The notes under the pieces are model-generated. The model made no database searches. It was not told where the DNA came from and saw only the letters and a program-made list of their open reading frames with translations. A stretch of 5,690 bases of DNA from Draconibacterium orientale (GTDB lineage: Bacteria; Bacteroidota; Bacteroidia; Bacteroidales; UBA1556): assembly GCA_022736595.1 (NCBI GenBank), contig DZDC01000134.1, forward strand, positions 1-5,690. The letters run 5' to 3'. The translations under genes and the position numbers were made by a program. Of this stretch, positions 1 to 5,690 are shown piece by piece; position 1 is the first letter of the stretch, and every line of letters starts with the position of its first letter.

Positions 1-125
1 TTAAAATCTTGTCCGCCTCAAAAAATCTAATTTTTAGAATCCCTCTGTAGTGTAATCAATGTTGTGAATCAATAAGGCAAGTCCATCAAGCTGCTGCAAA
101 ACCAAACCTCAACCTTAATTTCAAC

Positions 126-1733
126 CTAATAAAAAATTTGCACCTCTTGTTCCATCATCCTATTGCGGTACATCTGATTCAATTCCTTTCGCCATTCGAT
201 GGAAGGCTGAGCCAGCATGAGTTCTAAAGCAGGTAAATCGTCTTCAAAAACCACCGCTTCCCCCTTCCAGAAAGGTTCTTTGATGAGCCAATGACGTAAA
301 TCAGTAATTTTTTTATCGGTGTATTTCGTGCCCGAATAGTCGAGAGAGTCGAAGTTAAGAGCCTTATTACTAGCTACATAAATAAAATTACGCTCAATGC
401 CTTCCTTTTCGCTGGTAGCCACCACATCAATATGGCTAAAGCCAGAAGCTTCAAGGGTTTTATGCAGAGAACGACCCGCTTTACCAAAATTACCTTCAGC
501 AAAACCAAAAAACTCAATCATAAGTTTACCACCAGGTTTCAAAAGCTGTTGCACCTTTTCAAAGCTCTGTTTGGTAAGCAAATGCCAAGGAGGGTTTTCA
601 CCCAAAAAAGCATCGAAGAAAATAAGATCGTATTGGGTTTGGCATTGTTGCAAAAAATGGCGACCATCGTCGCAGACGACATTTGTGGAAGGATGCAAAC
701 CAAAATATTGATAGGAAATCTTTTGAAGGCGAGGGTCAATTTCCACCACATCCACTTGCAATCCCTTGGTCTGCATTTCGCGACACAAGGTACCTCCTCC
801 TAAGCCGATGAGCAGGGCTTTACTTCCCGGTTTTAAAGCACTCAGTAATGGTCTGGAGAAGTAGATATAATCGAGCAAAGCCACGCCATCGTTGCGATTG
901 ATTACGGTTTGCCATGTGTTATTCACCAGCAGTCCGCGCACAGGAATGATGCCGTAGGGTTCAAGTTTCACGTTGTAGTCCACCACTTTCACTTGCCCCA
1001 TCATGCCTTCGGAATGATGAATAATTCTGAATTGGCTGTGAGGAATTTCGGAGCTCAATTGATGATAATGCGAGCCTAAGACAAAAAAACTAAAGAGGGC
1101 GAGAAGTCCCGAAATCAGTTTTTTTTTAAGAGGAAGCAAGCTAATGGCCGCCACCAGAAGCAAGGCTCCATTGAGGAGTGAAGGAATCAAAATTCCAAAA
1201 TTGGGTAATAGATAAAACCCAATCAATAAGGTATTTAAAACTCCACCAAGGGTTGATACGGCATAAACTCTGCCGGCCATTTTACCTGTATCGTTGAGGG
1301 AATGCACTAAGGCATGAATGATGACAGGGCTTACCATTCCAAAGAGCAAAATGGGAGGAAGTAGAAAAAGAAAAAGCGATATGAGGAGTCCAGTGAGAAT
1401 TTCAGTATCGACCAACAGTTTCATAACGGTGGTGCTCCAAATGGGCATAACGAAAAGCAGTAGCGCAGAAGCAAAAAGGATGATTTGCAACAGGCGTACT
1501 GGTTGATACTTTTGGGTAAGCCAGCCCCCTAAGTAATACCCTGAGGCAAGTCCTCCAAGAGTAATGGCCAATACACTTGCCCAGGAATAGAGCGTAGTGC
1601 CAAAAAAAGGAGCAATCATCTTGGCTCCAAGAAGTTCGCAAGCCATTACCGCAGCGCCTTCAATAAAAGCAATGATTAGCAAGTGTTTACTGGTTAAAAT
1701 AACCTCTTCGGTTTTAGGATTTGTGGTTTTCAA
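126..1733 (-). CDS. Fused membrane / spermidine synthase-like (PABS) protein
   Basis: The product (535 aa) joins an N-terminal membrane half to a C-terminal aminopropyltransferase-like (PABS) Rossmann domain, the layout known as fused MFS/spermidine synthase. About seven hydrophobic segments are visible near residues 17-41, 50-72, 81-100, 113-140, 161-178, 181-201 and 205-220. The soluble domain starts near 235 and shows the nucleotide-binding loop LLIGLGGGTL (307-316), the ribose-binding acidic strand VEIDP (330-334), CDDGRHFL (354-361) and the YDLIFFDAF strand (368-376). Against E. coli SpeE, the Asp of the GGGDG loop is Gly here, and the second Asp of the catalytic DxxD is Leu377. Polyamine synthesis is therefore doubtful, and the true reaction and substrate are unknown. 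A tail with EDDLPALEL (497-505) follows. The start is TTG: an in-frame TGA lies eight codons upstream, and the next Met (residue 30) falls inside the first helix. The gene is monocistronic here and divergent from comEC. Family assignment is firm; function is inferred only. Confidence 0.9.
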   Translation of the reverse strand: MKTTNPKTEEVILTSKHLLIIAFIEGAAVMACELLGAKMIAPFFGTTLYSWASVLAITLGGLASGYYLGGWLTQKYQPVRLLQIILFASALLLFVMPIWSTTVMKLLVDTEILTGLLISLFLFLLPPILLFGMVSPVIIHALVHSLNDTGKMAGRVYAVSTLGGVLNTLLIGFYLLPNFGILIPSLLNGALLLVAAISLLPLKKKLISGLLALFSFFVLGSHYHQLSSEIPHSQFRIIHHSEGMMGQVKVVDYNVKLEPYGIIPVRGLLVNNTWQTVINRNDGVALLDYIYFSRPLLSALKPGSKALLIGLGGGTLCREMQTKGLQVDVVEIDPRLQKISYQYFGLHPSTNVVCDDGRHFLQQCQTQYDLIFFDAFLGENPPWHLLTKQSFEKVQQLLKPGGKLMIEFFGFAEGNFGKAGRSLHKTLEASGFSHIDVVATSEKEGIERNFIYVASNKALNFDSLDYSGTKYTDKKITDLRHWLIKEPFWKGEAVVFEDDLPALELMLAQPSIEWRKELNQMYRNRMMEQEVQIFY

Positions 1734-1755
1734 TTTTAATGGAATTTTGCTTTTT

Positions 1756-1763
1756 CAAAAGTA
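1756..1763 (-). promoter_or_regulatory. Candidate -7 box for the PABS-fusion gene
   Basis: The minus strand reads TACTTTTG, an exact match to the Bacteroidota -7 consensus TAnnTTTG, ending 22 bases before the TTG start codon. That spacing would give a leader of roughly 15 bases. No TTG or TTTG -33 element is seen at the expected distance upstream, so the call rests on one box. The interrupted repeats start just upstream of this box. Confidence 0.4.
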
Positions 1764-1784
1764 GGTAAATTAATGCATCCATGA

Positions 1785-1902
1785 TTTGTTTTTTCACCAT
1801 AGAGCGATGTATTGCGATGTGCTGAGACTTAGTCCTGAGCTCAGTCGAACCCTTAGCCGAAGTAAGCCTACCGAAATATCGCACAGAACGCAAAGGATTA
1901 TT
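1785..1902. repeat. Interrupted tandem repeat, copy A
   Basis: The left half (1785-1802, TTTGTTTTTTCACCATAG) and right half (1885-1902, AGAACGCAAAGGATTATT) each match the corresponding halves of copy B at 16 of 18 positions. Between the halves lies 82 bases of unrelated, palindrome-rich DNA (1803-1884). One base separates copy A from copy B, so the two are tandem. The joined halves resemble the CACCGCAGAGAACGCAGAGG type of intergenic repeat that I recall from Bacteroidota genomes; that resemblance is from memory and not a search. Confidence 0.65.
1803..1884. repeat. Composite palindromic insert within copy A
   Basis: This 82-base stretch interrupts copy A. It begins with GCGATGT repeated twice (1804-1810 and 1814-1820). 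TGCGATGT (1813-1820) can pair with ATATCGCA (1876-1883) through eight pairs, one of them G-U, closing a large loop. Inside sits the perfect 10-base palindrome CTGAGCTCAG (1835-1844) within the context CCTGAGCTCAGTCGAA. Then GCCGAAGTAAGCC (1856-1868) is followed by a second CCGAA at 1871-1875. The CTGAGCTCAGTCGAA core resembles dispersed palindromic units that I recall from Bacteroidota intergenic regions. No T-run follows it on either strand, so it does not look like a classical intrinsic terminator. Confidence 0.5.
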
Positions 1903-1903
1903 C

Positions 1904-1961
1904 TTTGTTTTTTCACCGCAGTCCCGAGAGTTATCGGGAGCAGAGAACGCAGAGGGTTATT
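1904..1961. repeat. Interrupted tandem repeat, copy B
   Basis: The left half is 1904-1921 (TTTGTTTTTTCACCGCAG) and the right half 1944-1961 (AGAACGCAGAGGGTTATT); both match copy A at 16 of 18 positions. They are split by a 22-base insert made of a hairpin plus GCAG (1922-1943). Joining the halves gives a continuous CACCGCAGAGAACGCAGAGG core. Confidence 0.65.
1922..1939. repeat. Short palindrome TCCCGA-N6-TCGGGA
   Basis: Perfect 6-base arms TCCCGA (1922-1927) and TCGGGA (1934-1939) enclose the loop GAGTTA. The palindrome is bracketed by GCAG on both sides (1918-1921 and 1940-1943), which looks like a 4-base target duplication. Removing one GCAG together with the hairpin restores the uninterrupted repeat. 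No T-run follows, so it is not called a terminator. Confidence 0.7.
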
Positions 1962-2091
1962 ATAGCACCCAGAAAAAGAATTAACCGTTTATTTCATAAG
2001 ATTCGCTGATATTCAAAAATTTATTATTTTCATGGCCTAATAATTAAATCAACGACTTCCTGTGCTAATTCTTATCCCACGGAAGGAAACT

Positions 2092-2100
2092 TATACTTTG
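2092..2100 (+). promoter_or_regulatory. Weak candidate -7 box for comEC
   Basis: TATACTTTG resembles the Bacteroidota -7 element TAnnTTTG, but the spacing between TA and TTTG is one base off (one or three bases instead of two). It ends 43 bases before the comEC start codon. No -33 TTG is visible at the usual distance. The leader is A-rich and lacks a Shine-Dalgarno sequence, which is common in this phylum. Confidence 0.25.
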
Positions 2101-2143
2101 AAAGCACAAGAAAAAGTAAAGAAGTTAGAAAAAAATTGAGTTC

Positions 2144-4204
2144 ATGCGCTTCAACGAGTATCCCATACTTAAACTGCTGCTTGCCTATATTTTGGGTATA
2201 GTGTTGGGGTCTTTTGTGCTTCCCGATGGAGTTCCATGGTGGCCATTGGGAATACTATTTTTGATTTTAGGGGCATTGGCTTGGCCCAAAAAATATCTTT
2301 TTAATTATACCTATCGTTTTATCTCAGGAGCTTTTATATTATTGATATTTACCTATTTGGGCGTACTCATTTACCAAAATAGCGAAACAAACCTCCATCC
2401 TCGCCATTTTGGCAATCATCTTCAGGAACAGGATTTGTGGATAGTTAGCATTCGCTCGATGCCCGAAGTCAAAGAAAAGAGTGTGGCCTTGGAAGTAGAA
2501 ATAGAGTACAATTTATCTCAAAAGCAAAAATTTGAGGGTAAAGCCTTGGTTTATCTGCAAAAGGATAGTCTGTCGGAAGATTTGTTTTACGGTGATTACT
2601 TGCTTATAAACCAACGATTTAAACTAATAACTCCGCCTCAAAATCCATATCAATTTAACTTTGCAGCATACTCCTCGCGTAAAGGAATTTACCACCAAGC
2701 CTATCTCAAAAGCGAAGATTGGAAGCTCATCCCCAATCTTAAGAATCACAACTTGGCCTATTTTGCGCTTTTGTTGCGCAACCGTATGATTGCAATTTTG
2801 AGGCAGAATGAATTGAATGAAGACGAACTGGCTGTGGCTTCTGGTATTTTATTGGGAGAACAGTCGATGATTAGTGATGAACTCAGAGCCAGCTATTCGG
2901 GAAGTGGTGCCAGCCATGTGCTTTCTGTTTCGGGCTTGCATGTGGGCATTGTCTTTATGATATTGAGCTTTTTGCTTAAGCCTTTTCATTGGGGCAAGCA
3001 CGACAAACTACTTAAGGCCCTCTTTGTAATTTTTATATTGTGGTTGTACGCCTTACTCACTGGCCTTTCTCCGTCGGTAAATAGGTCGGCAGGAATGTTT
3101 ACCTTTATTGCTGTTGGGCAAAGTTTGCGTCGACATACCCATATTTTGGGTTCGTTATCGGCCTCGGCTTTTGTGTTGCTTTTGATCAATCCCAATTACC
3201 TTTTCGATTTAGGTTTCCAGCTTTCCTATTCGGCAGTGGTTGCTATTGTTGCCCTTCAAAAACCGATTTCTGATTGGTGGATTGCACCCAACAAGATTAC
3301 TGATGCTTTTTGGCAACTTGTGGTGGTATCGGTGGCTGCGCAAGTGGGCACCGCTCCCATTAGCATATTCTATTTTCATCAATTTCCAAACCTATTTTTG
3401 CTTACCAACTTCATTGTTATTCCTTTGACTTACATTATTTTAGTCTATGCCATATTGGTATTGGTAATTTCGCCCTTGAGTTGGGTGGCTCATTATGCCG
3501 GGATGGGTTTAAGTAATTTAATCGGGTTTATGAATTGGACAATTACCCAGATTGAAGGATTGAGTTTTGGGGTAACTCGTGATCTCTATTTGAATTTAAG
3601 TATGTTGTTTTTGAGCCTAGCCATGATCAGCATTTTTGCAATCATGCTCCGTCAATTGCGCAAATGGCAGCTCTTTGCTCAACTTATTTTGCTCGTAGCT
3701 TTTTTGGGATTCAACCTTTTCAAATACGATACAAGCAACGAAATGATTCTATACGACACTCCCAAAAACACATATCTTGCGGTGTATGAAAACGGCAAAG
3801 CTCATATCTTTTGCGATTCGGCTGTAATGGAAAAGCCCGAAATCGTAAGCTTTCAAGTAGCAGAAAACGAACTCAGAAAAGGAATTAAAAAACGCTATTA
3901 TCATCTCCTTAACAACGAGTTATCGGCGACAGGAGCCACCTTTAAAATTCAATTTCCATTTTTAGCCTATGGCAATCAGTTGTATTATCTTTCAACCTCC
4001 AAAGAGCGACGAAAAGGCATCGATAGTTTAGATTGGATGGTCTTAAATGCTAAAGAAAAGTTGCTAATTAAACCAGACTCGCTTATGGGACAACGAATTT
4101 TGGCTTCTCAGGTACCCACATGGAAAATAAAACTATTAGAGGGTGCTGATTCGAACAAGCTATATGAAGTAAGGAAAAAGGGAGCTTATGTGCAAAAGCT
4201 ATGA
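2144..4204 (+). CDS. comEC: ComEC/Rec2-family DNA uptake channel protein
   Basis: ComEC forms the inner-membrane channel through which single-stranded DNA enters the cytoplasm during natural transformation. The product (686 aa) starts with helices near 8-26, 32-47 and 58-77, then a soluble stretch (about 95-195) matching the OB-fold-like N-terminal ComEC region (DUF4131). The polytopic competence domain (about 205-525) carries the family signatures: HVLSVSGLHVGIV (258-270), TGLSPSVNRSAG (306-317), LFDLGFQLSYSAVVAI (353-368) and AAQVGTAPISIFYFHQFP (398-415), the last followed by N422 and P427. The usual C-terminal metallo-beta-lactamase domain is absent. Instead about 160 residues (527-686) follow with no HxHxDH motif, an arrangement I recall as common in Bacteroidota. 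The ATG is the first possible start, since an in-frame TAG lies at 2126-2128. No other competence gene is in the window. Family assignment is strong; whether the host is transformable is unknown. Confidence 0.93.
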   Translation: MRFNEYPILKLLLAYILGIVLGSFVLPDGVPWWPLGILFLILGALAWPKKYLFNYTYRFISGAFILLIFTYLGVLIYQNSETNLHPRHFGNHLQEQDLWIVSIRSMPEVKEKSVALEVEIEYNLSQKQKFEGKALVYLQKDSLSEDLFYGDYLLINQRFKLITPPQNPYQFNFAAYSSRKGIYHQAYLKSEDWKLIPNLKNHNLAYFALLLRNRMIAILRQNELNEDELAVASGILLGEQSMISDELRASYSGSGASHVLSVSGLHVGIVFMILSFLLKPFHWGKHDKLLKALFVIFILWLYALLTGLSPSVNRSAGMFTFIAVGQSLRRHTHILGSLSASAFVLLLINPNYLFDLGFQLSYSAVVAIVALQKPISDWWIAPNKITDAFWQLVVVSVAAQVGTAPISIFYFHQFPNLFLLTNFIVIPLTYIILVYAILVLVISPLSWVAHYAGMGLSNLIGFMNWTITQIEGLSFGVTRDLYLNLSMLFLSLAMISIFAIMLRQLRKWQLFAQLILLVAFLGFNLFKYDTSNEMILYDTPKNTYLAVYENGKAHIFCDSAVMEKPEIVSFQVAENELRKGIKKRYYHLLNNELSATGATFKIQFPFLAYGNQLYYLSTSKERRKGIDSLDWMVLNAKEKLLIKPDSLMGQRILASQVPTWKIKLLEGADSNKLYEVRKKGAYVQKL

Positions 4205-4288
4205 AAATGATTTGATAAGCCGAAACCCATTCGCCTCACCATAGCAGAACAGAAATAGGAGACAAATAGCAAAGGGAAAACCAAAAAA

Positions 4289-5593
4289 CTATTCACCTGC
4301 TTCTACAGCAATATTTTCAACCTGATGTAAGTCTCTTTTATAATAAAACGAACCTATAAAAAACAATAAAGCAGCAATAACTAAAACTATGGGAAGAAAC
4401 ATAAAAGCGGTTTGAATATTAGCAGTATCAGAGATTTTCCCCATTACAATCGGACCGAGAGAAGCCCCCAGCAAATTTTGAATAATGACTGCTATAGCAT
4501 ACGAAATTGCTCTGAGTCCTGGATGGATAACATCTTGTGTTACAGCTCCAGTAGCAGCAATAAAAGCAGTAATAGTAATACCCATTGCAAGCAGCAGAAA
4601 ATATTGAATTTGACCCTCAAAAATACTAAACGCTAAAAACATAAGAATGGCTGAAAGCAAGGTAGTGAGTGTGGGCATCAGTAGTCGAGCATTGATTCTA
4701 TTTTTTCGCCAACGGTCGGTTAAATATCCTCCTAATGGGGCGCCTATAATAGCAAAAAGCATTATAGCACTGGATTTTATGCCTGCAGAACTTTCAGCCA
4801 ATCCTTGTACACGATGGAAATAGGTAGGTAACCAAGTAAGAAGAGAGGTAGTAGTAAAAACCACCCCAGCCATTCCAAAATAGGTATAAATAAGCGAAGG
4901 TTTCGAAATAAATTCGCGTAACATGTCCCCTATGGACATCTTCATTTTTTTTAATTCAGGGTTTTTACCAGCGTAGCTACTATTTCTTTGTAATTCAATG
5001 GTTTTATAGTCTTTAATAAAGAAAAACAAAATGGCTACAATAAGCCCCGGCAAAGCCACTATGCCCAATGCATAGCGCCAACCCCATTGAGCGGCAATTA
5101 ATCCTCCTAAAGCGATCCCAATGGCACTCCCCAGTGGAATGGATGCATTCCAAAGACCCATGCGCCATGACCTCTTTTCAGTAGGATATAGGGCTGAAAT
5201 CATGGCTGAGCCCCCTGGAGCATAGCCCGCCTCTCCAACGCCGATTGCAGTACGAACAGTAAATATTTGACGAAATGAGCTGGTAAACGCTCCCGCAAAG
5301 GTTGCCAAACTCCATAAGACAGCCATAAAGCCAATAGTTTTTCTACGGCTCCAACGATCCACAAGAATAGAAACAGGAAAGGTAAAAAGAACTATGGACC
5401 AATAAACTGCCGATACCAACATTCCGCATTGAGTATCCGTAAGATTCCATTCTGCTTTAAGAAACGGGAAAAGCGAAGTAATCACCATTCTATCGATATA
5501 ATCGAACATATAAAGTAGAAAGAGAAGGCTAAAAATGTAGTTGGTGTACTTTTTTGAGAAAAGATAGCCCTCTGGTTTGATTGGATCTTTCAT
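4289..5593 (-). CDS. MFS transporter, Spinster-like
   Basis: This is a 434-aa major facilitator superfamily permease of the inner membrane. Two six-helix bundles are visible (helices near 17-40, 54-77, 85-104, 109-134, 147-167, 173-194, then 233-256, 271-292, 304-324, 329-352, 362-385, 394-417), joined by a charged cytoplasmic loop (195-232). MFS motif A appears in loop 2-3 as VDRWSRRKTIG (78-88) and again in loop 8-9 as GGYLTDRWRKNR (288-299). Features typical of Spinster-like proteins are YIDR in helix 1 (32-35), and R114 with GVGEAGYAPGG (118-128) in helix 4, placing an Arg and Glu seven residues apart. Conserved membrane Asp, Arg and Glu of this kind suggest proton coupling, but the substrate cannot be told from the sequence. 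Hexuronate or anion:cation symporter-type permeases are the main alternative. The start ATG follows an A-rich leader. The gene converges on comEC with an 84-base gap and has no co-directional neighbour in the window. Confidence 0.88.
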   Translation of the reverse strand: MKDPIKPEGYLFSKKYTNYIFSLLFLLYMFDYIDRMVITSLFPFLKAEWNLTDTQCGMLVSAVYWSIVLFTFPVSILVDRWSRRKTIGFMAVLWSLATFAGAFTSSFRQIFTVRTAIGVGEAGYAPGGSAMISALYPTEKRSWRMGLWNASIPLGSAIGIALGGLIAAQWGWRYALGIVALPGLIVAILFFFIKDYKTIELQRNSSYAGKNPELKKMKMSIGDMLREFISKPSLIYTYFGMAGVVFTTTSLLTWLPTYFHRVQGLAESSAGIKSSAIMLFAIIGAPLGGYLTDRWRKNRINARLLMPTLTTLLSAILMFLAFSIFEGQIQYFLLLAMGITITAFIAATGAVTQDVIHPGLRAISYAIAVIIQNLLGASLGPIVMGKISDTANIQTAFMFLPIVLVIAALLFFIGSFYYKRDLHQVENIAVEAGE

Positions 5594-5651
5594 TTACTTT
5601 TGATTTTTAATACCTTGTATGATTTTAATTCTGAGAATAATGAGACCGTTG

Positions 5652-5659
5652 CAAAATTA
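5652..5659 (-). promoter_or_regulatory. Candidate -7 box for the MFS transporter gene
   Basis: The minus strand reads TAATTTTG, an exact match to the Bacteroidota -7 consensus TAnnTTTG. It lies 58 bases upstream of the ATG, implying a leader of about 50 bases. No clear -33 TTG is seen in the remaining sequence upstream, which is very AT-rich. No operator-like inverted repeat was recognised in the leader. Confidence 0.4.
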
Positions 5660-5690
5660 TCTAAAATATAAGATTTTAACTTTTTTGACT

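Larger units (their letters stand above)
1734..2143. other. Divergent intergenic region with interrupted repeats
   Basis: This 410-base stretch separates the starts of two divergent genes. I find no convincing protein gene in it; the reading frames starting with ATG are very short (for example 14 codons from 1781). It holds a promoter box for the minus-strand gene (1756-1763), two interrupted tandem repeat copies (1785-1961), about 130 bases of AT-rich DNA without recognisable structure (roughly 1962-2090), and a weak promoter candidate for comEC. No tRNA, riboswitch or terminator-like hairpin with a T-run was recognised. Confidence 0.7.

Noticed and set aside
20..38. Minus-strand hairpin TCTAA-AAA-TTAGA followed by six T residues, a possible terminator for the PABS-fusion gene
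   Set aside because: The stem is only five pairs with a single G-C pair, too weak to call an intrinsic terminator, and it lies about 88 bases after the stop codon.
54..73. Direct repeat AATCAAT (54-60 and 67-73) with a 13-base period
   Set aside because: Only two short AT-rich copies in a non-coding tail; this is expected by chance and is not a CRISPR or iteron array.
1..125. Looked for the end of a neighbouring gene
   Set aside because: All plus-strand frames entering from the left hit stops by about position 50 and show no recognisable protein; on the minus strand only very short frames exist.
432..803. A plus-strand open frame of 123 codons, with a second overlapping one at 397-711, antisense to the PABS-fusion gene
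   Set aside because: Both lie wholly inside the conserved Rossmann domain of the opposite gene, have low-complexity basic composition and show no recognisable domain; they are shadows of the real frame.
1402..1641. A second minus-strand frame of 79 codons inside the PABS-fusion gene, considered as a sign of frameshift
   Set aside because: The main frame is continuous through this part and encodes well-formed membrane helices, so no frameshift is needed.
1922..1943. Palindrome considered as an intrinsic terminator
   Set aside because: It lies between two divergent gene starts, and no T-run follows the hairpin on either strand.
1785..1961. Considered as a small CRISPR array
   Set aside because: There are only two repeat units, adjacent to each other, with the variable DNA inside the unit and palindromic, and no cas genes nearby.
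2986..3428. Open frames of 69 codons (minus) and 62 codons (plus) inside comEC
   Set aside because: They overlap the conserved competence domain and show no motif of their own.
4412..4636. A plus-strand 74-codon frame opposite the MFS gene
   Set aside because: It is rich in Ser and Asn as expected from antisense of a hydrophobic gene, with no leader signals or domain.

Overview
The window is moderately AT-rich chromosomal DNA that most resembles a member of the Bacteroidota (Cytophaga-Flavobacterium-Bacteroides group). Four things suggest this: TAnnTTTG-type -7 promoter boxes upstream of two of the three genes, A-rich leaders without a clear Shine-Dalgarno sequence, a ComEC protein without the C-terminal metallo-beta-lactamase domain, and an intergenic region made of short palindromic repeats of a kind I recall from that phylum. 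The genus cannot be fixed from the sequence alone.

Layout: 1-125 is non-coding tail with no supported gene. 126-1733 (minus) encodes a seven-helix membrane protein fused to a spermidine-synthase-like Rossmann domain. 1734-2143 is a 410-base divergent intergenic region. It holds a promoter box for the minus-strand gene, two tandem copies of a short repeat that are each interrupted by palindromic DNA, and a weak promoter candidate for the plus-strand gene. 2144-4204 (plus) encodes a ComEC/Rec2-family DNA uptake channel. 4205-4288 is a short convergent spacer without a visible intrinsic terminator. 4289-5593 (minus) encodes a 12-helix major facilitator transporter of Spinster-like type, and its promoter box lies at 5652-5659.

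All three genes are intact, and each appears to be its own transcription unit: the first pair is divergent and the second convergent. All three products are integral inner-membrane proteins, but nothing in the sequence ties them into one pathway. ComEC would move single-stranded DNA inward during transformation, the MFS protein moves an unknown small solute, and the PABS-fusion protein has an unknown substrate.

I found no evidence of a new multi-gene system. The most unusual structure is the nested repeat at 1785-1961: removing the palindromic DNA from each copy leaves the same roughly 36-base unit, and one palindrome is flanked by a 4-base direct duplication (GCAG), as expected for a small inserted element. 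The other points worth attention are the loss of key polyamine-synthase residues in the first gene and the uncharacterised C-terminal domain of ComEC.
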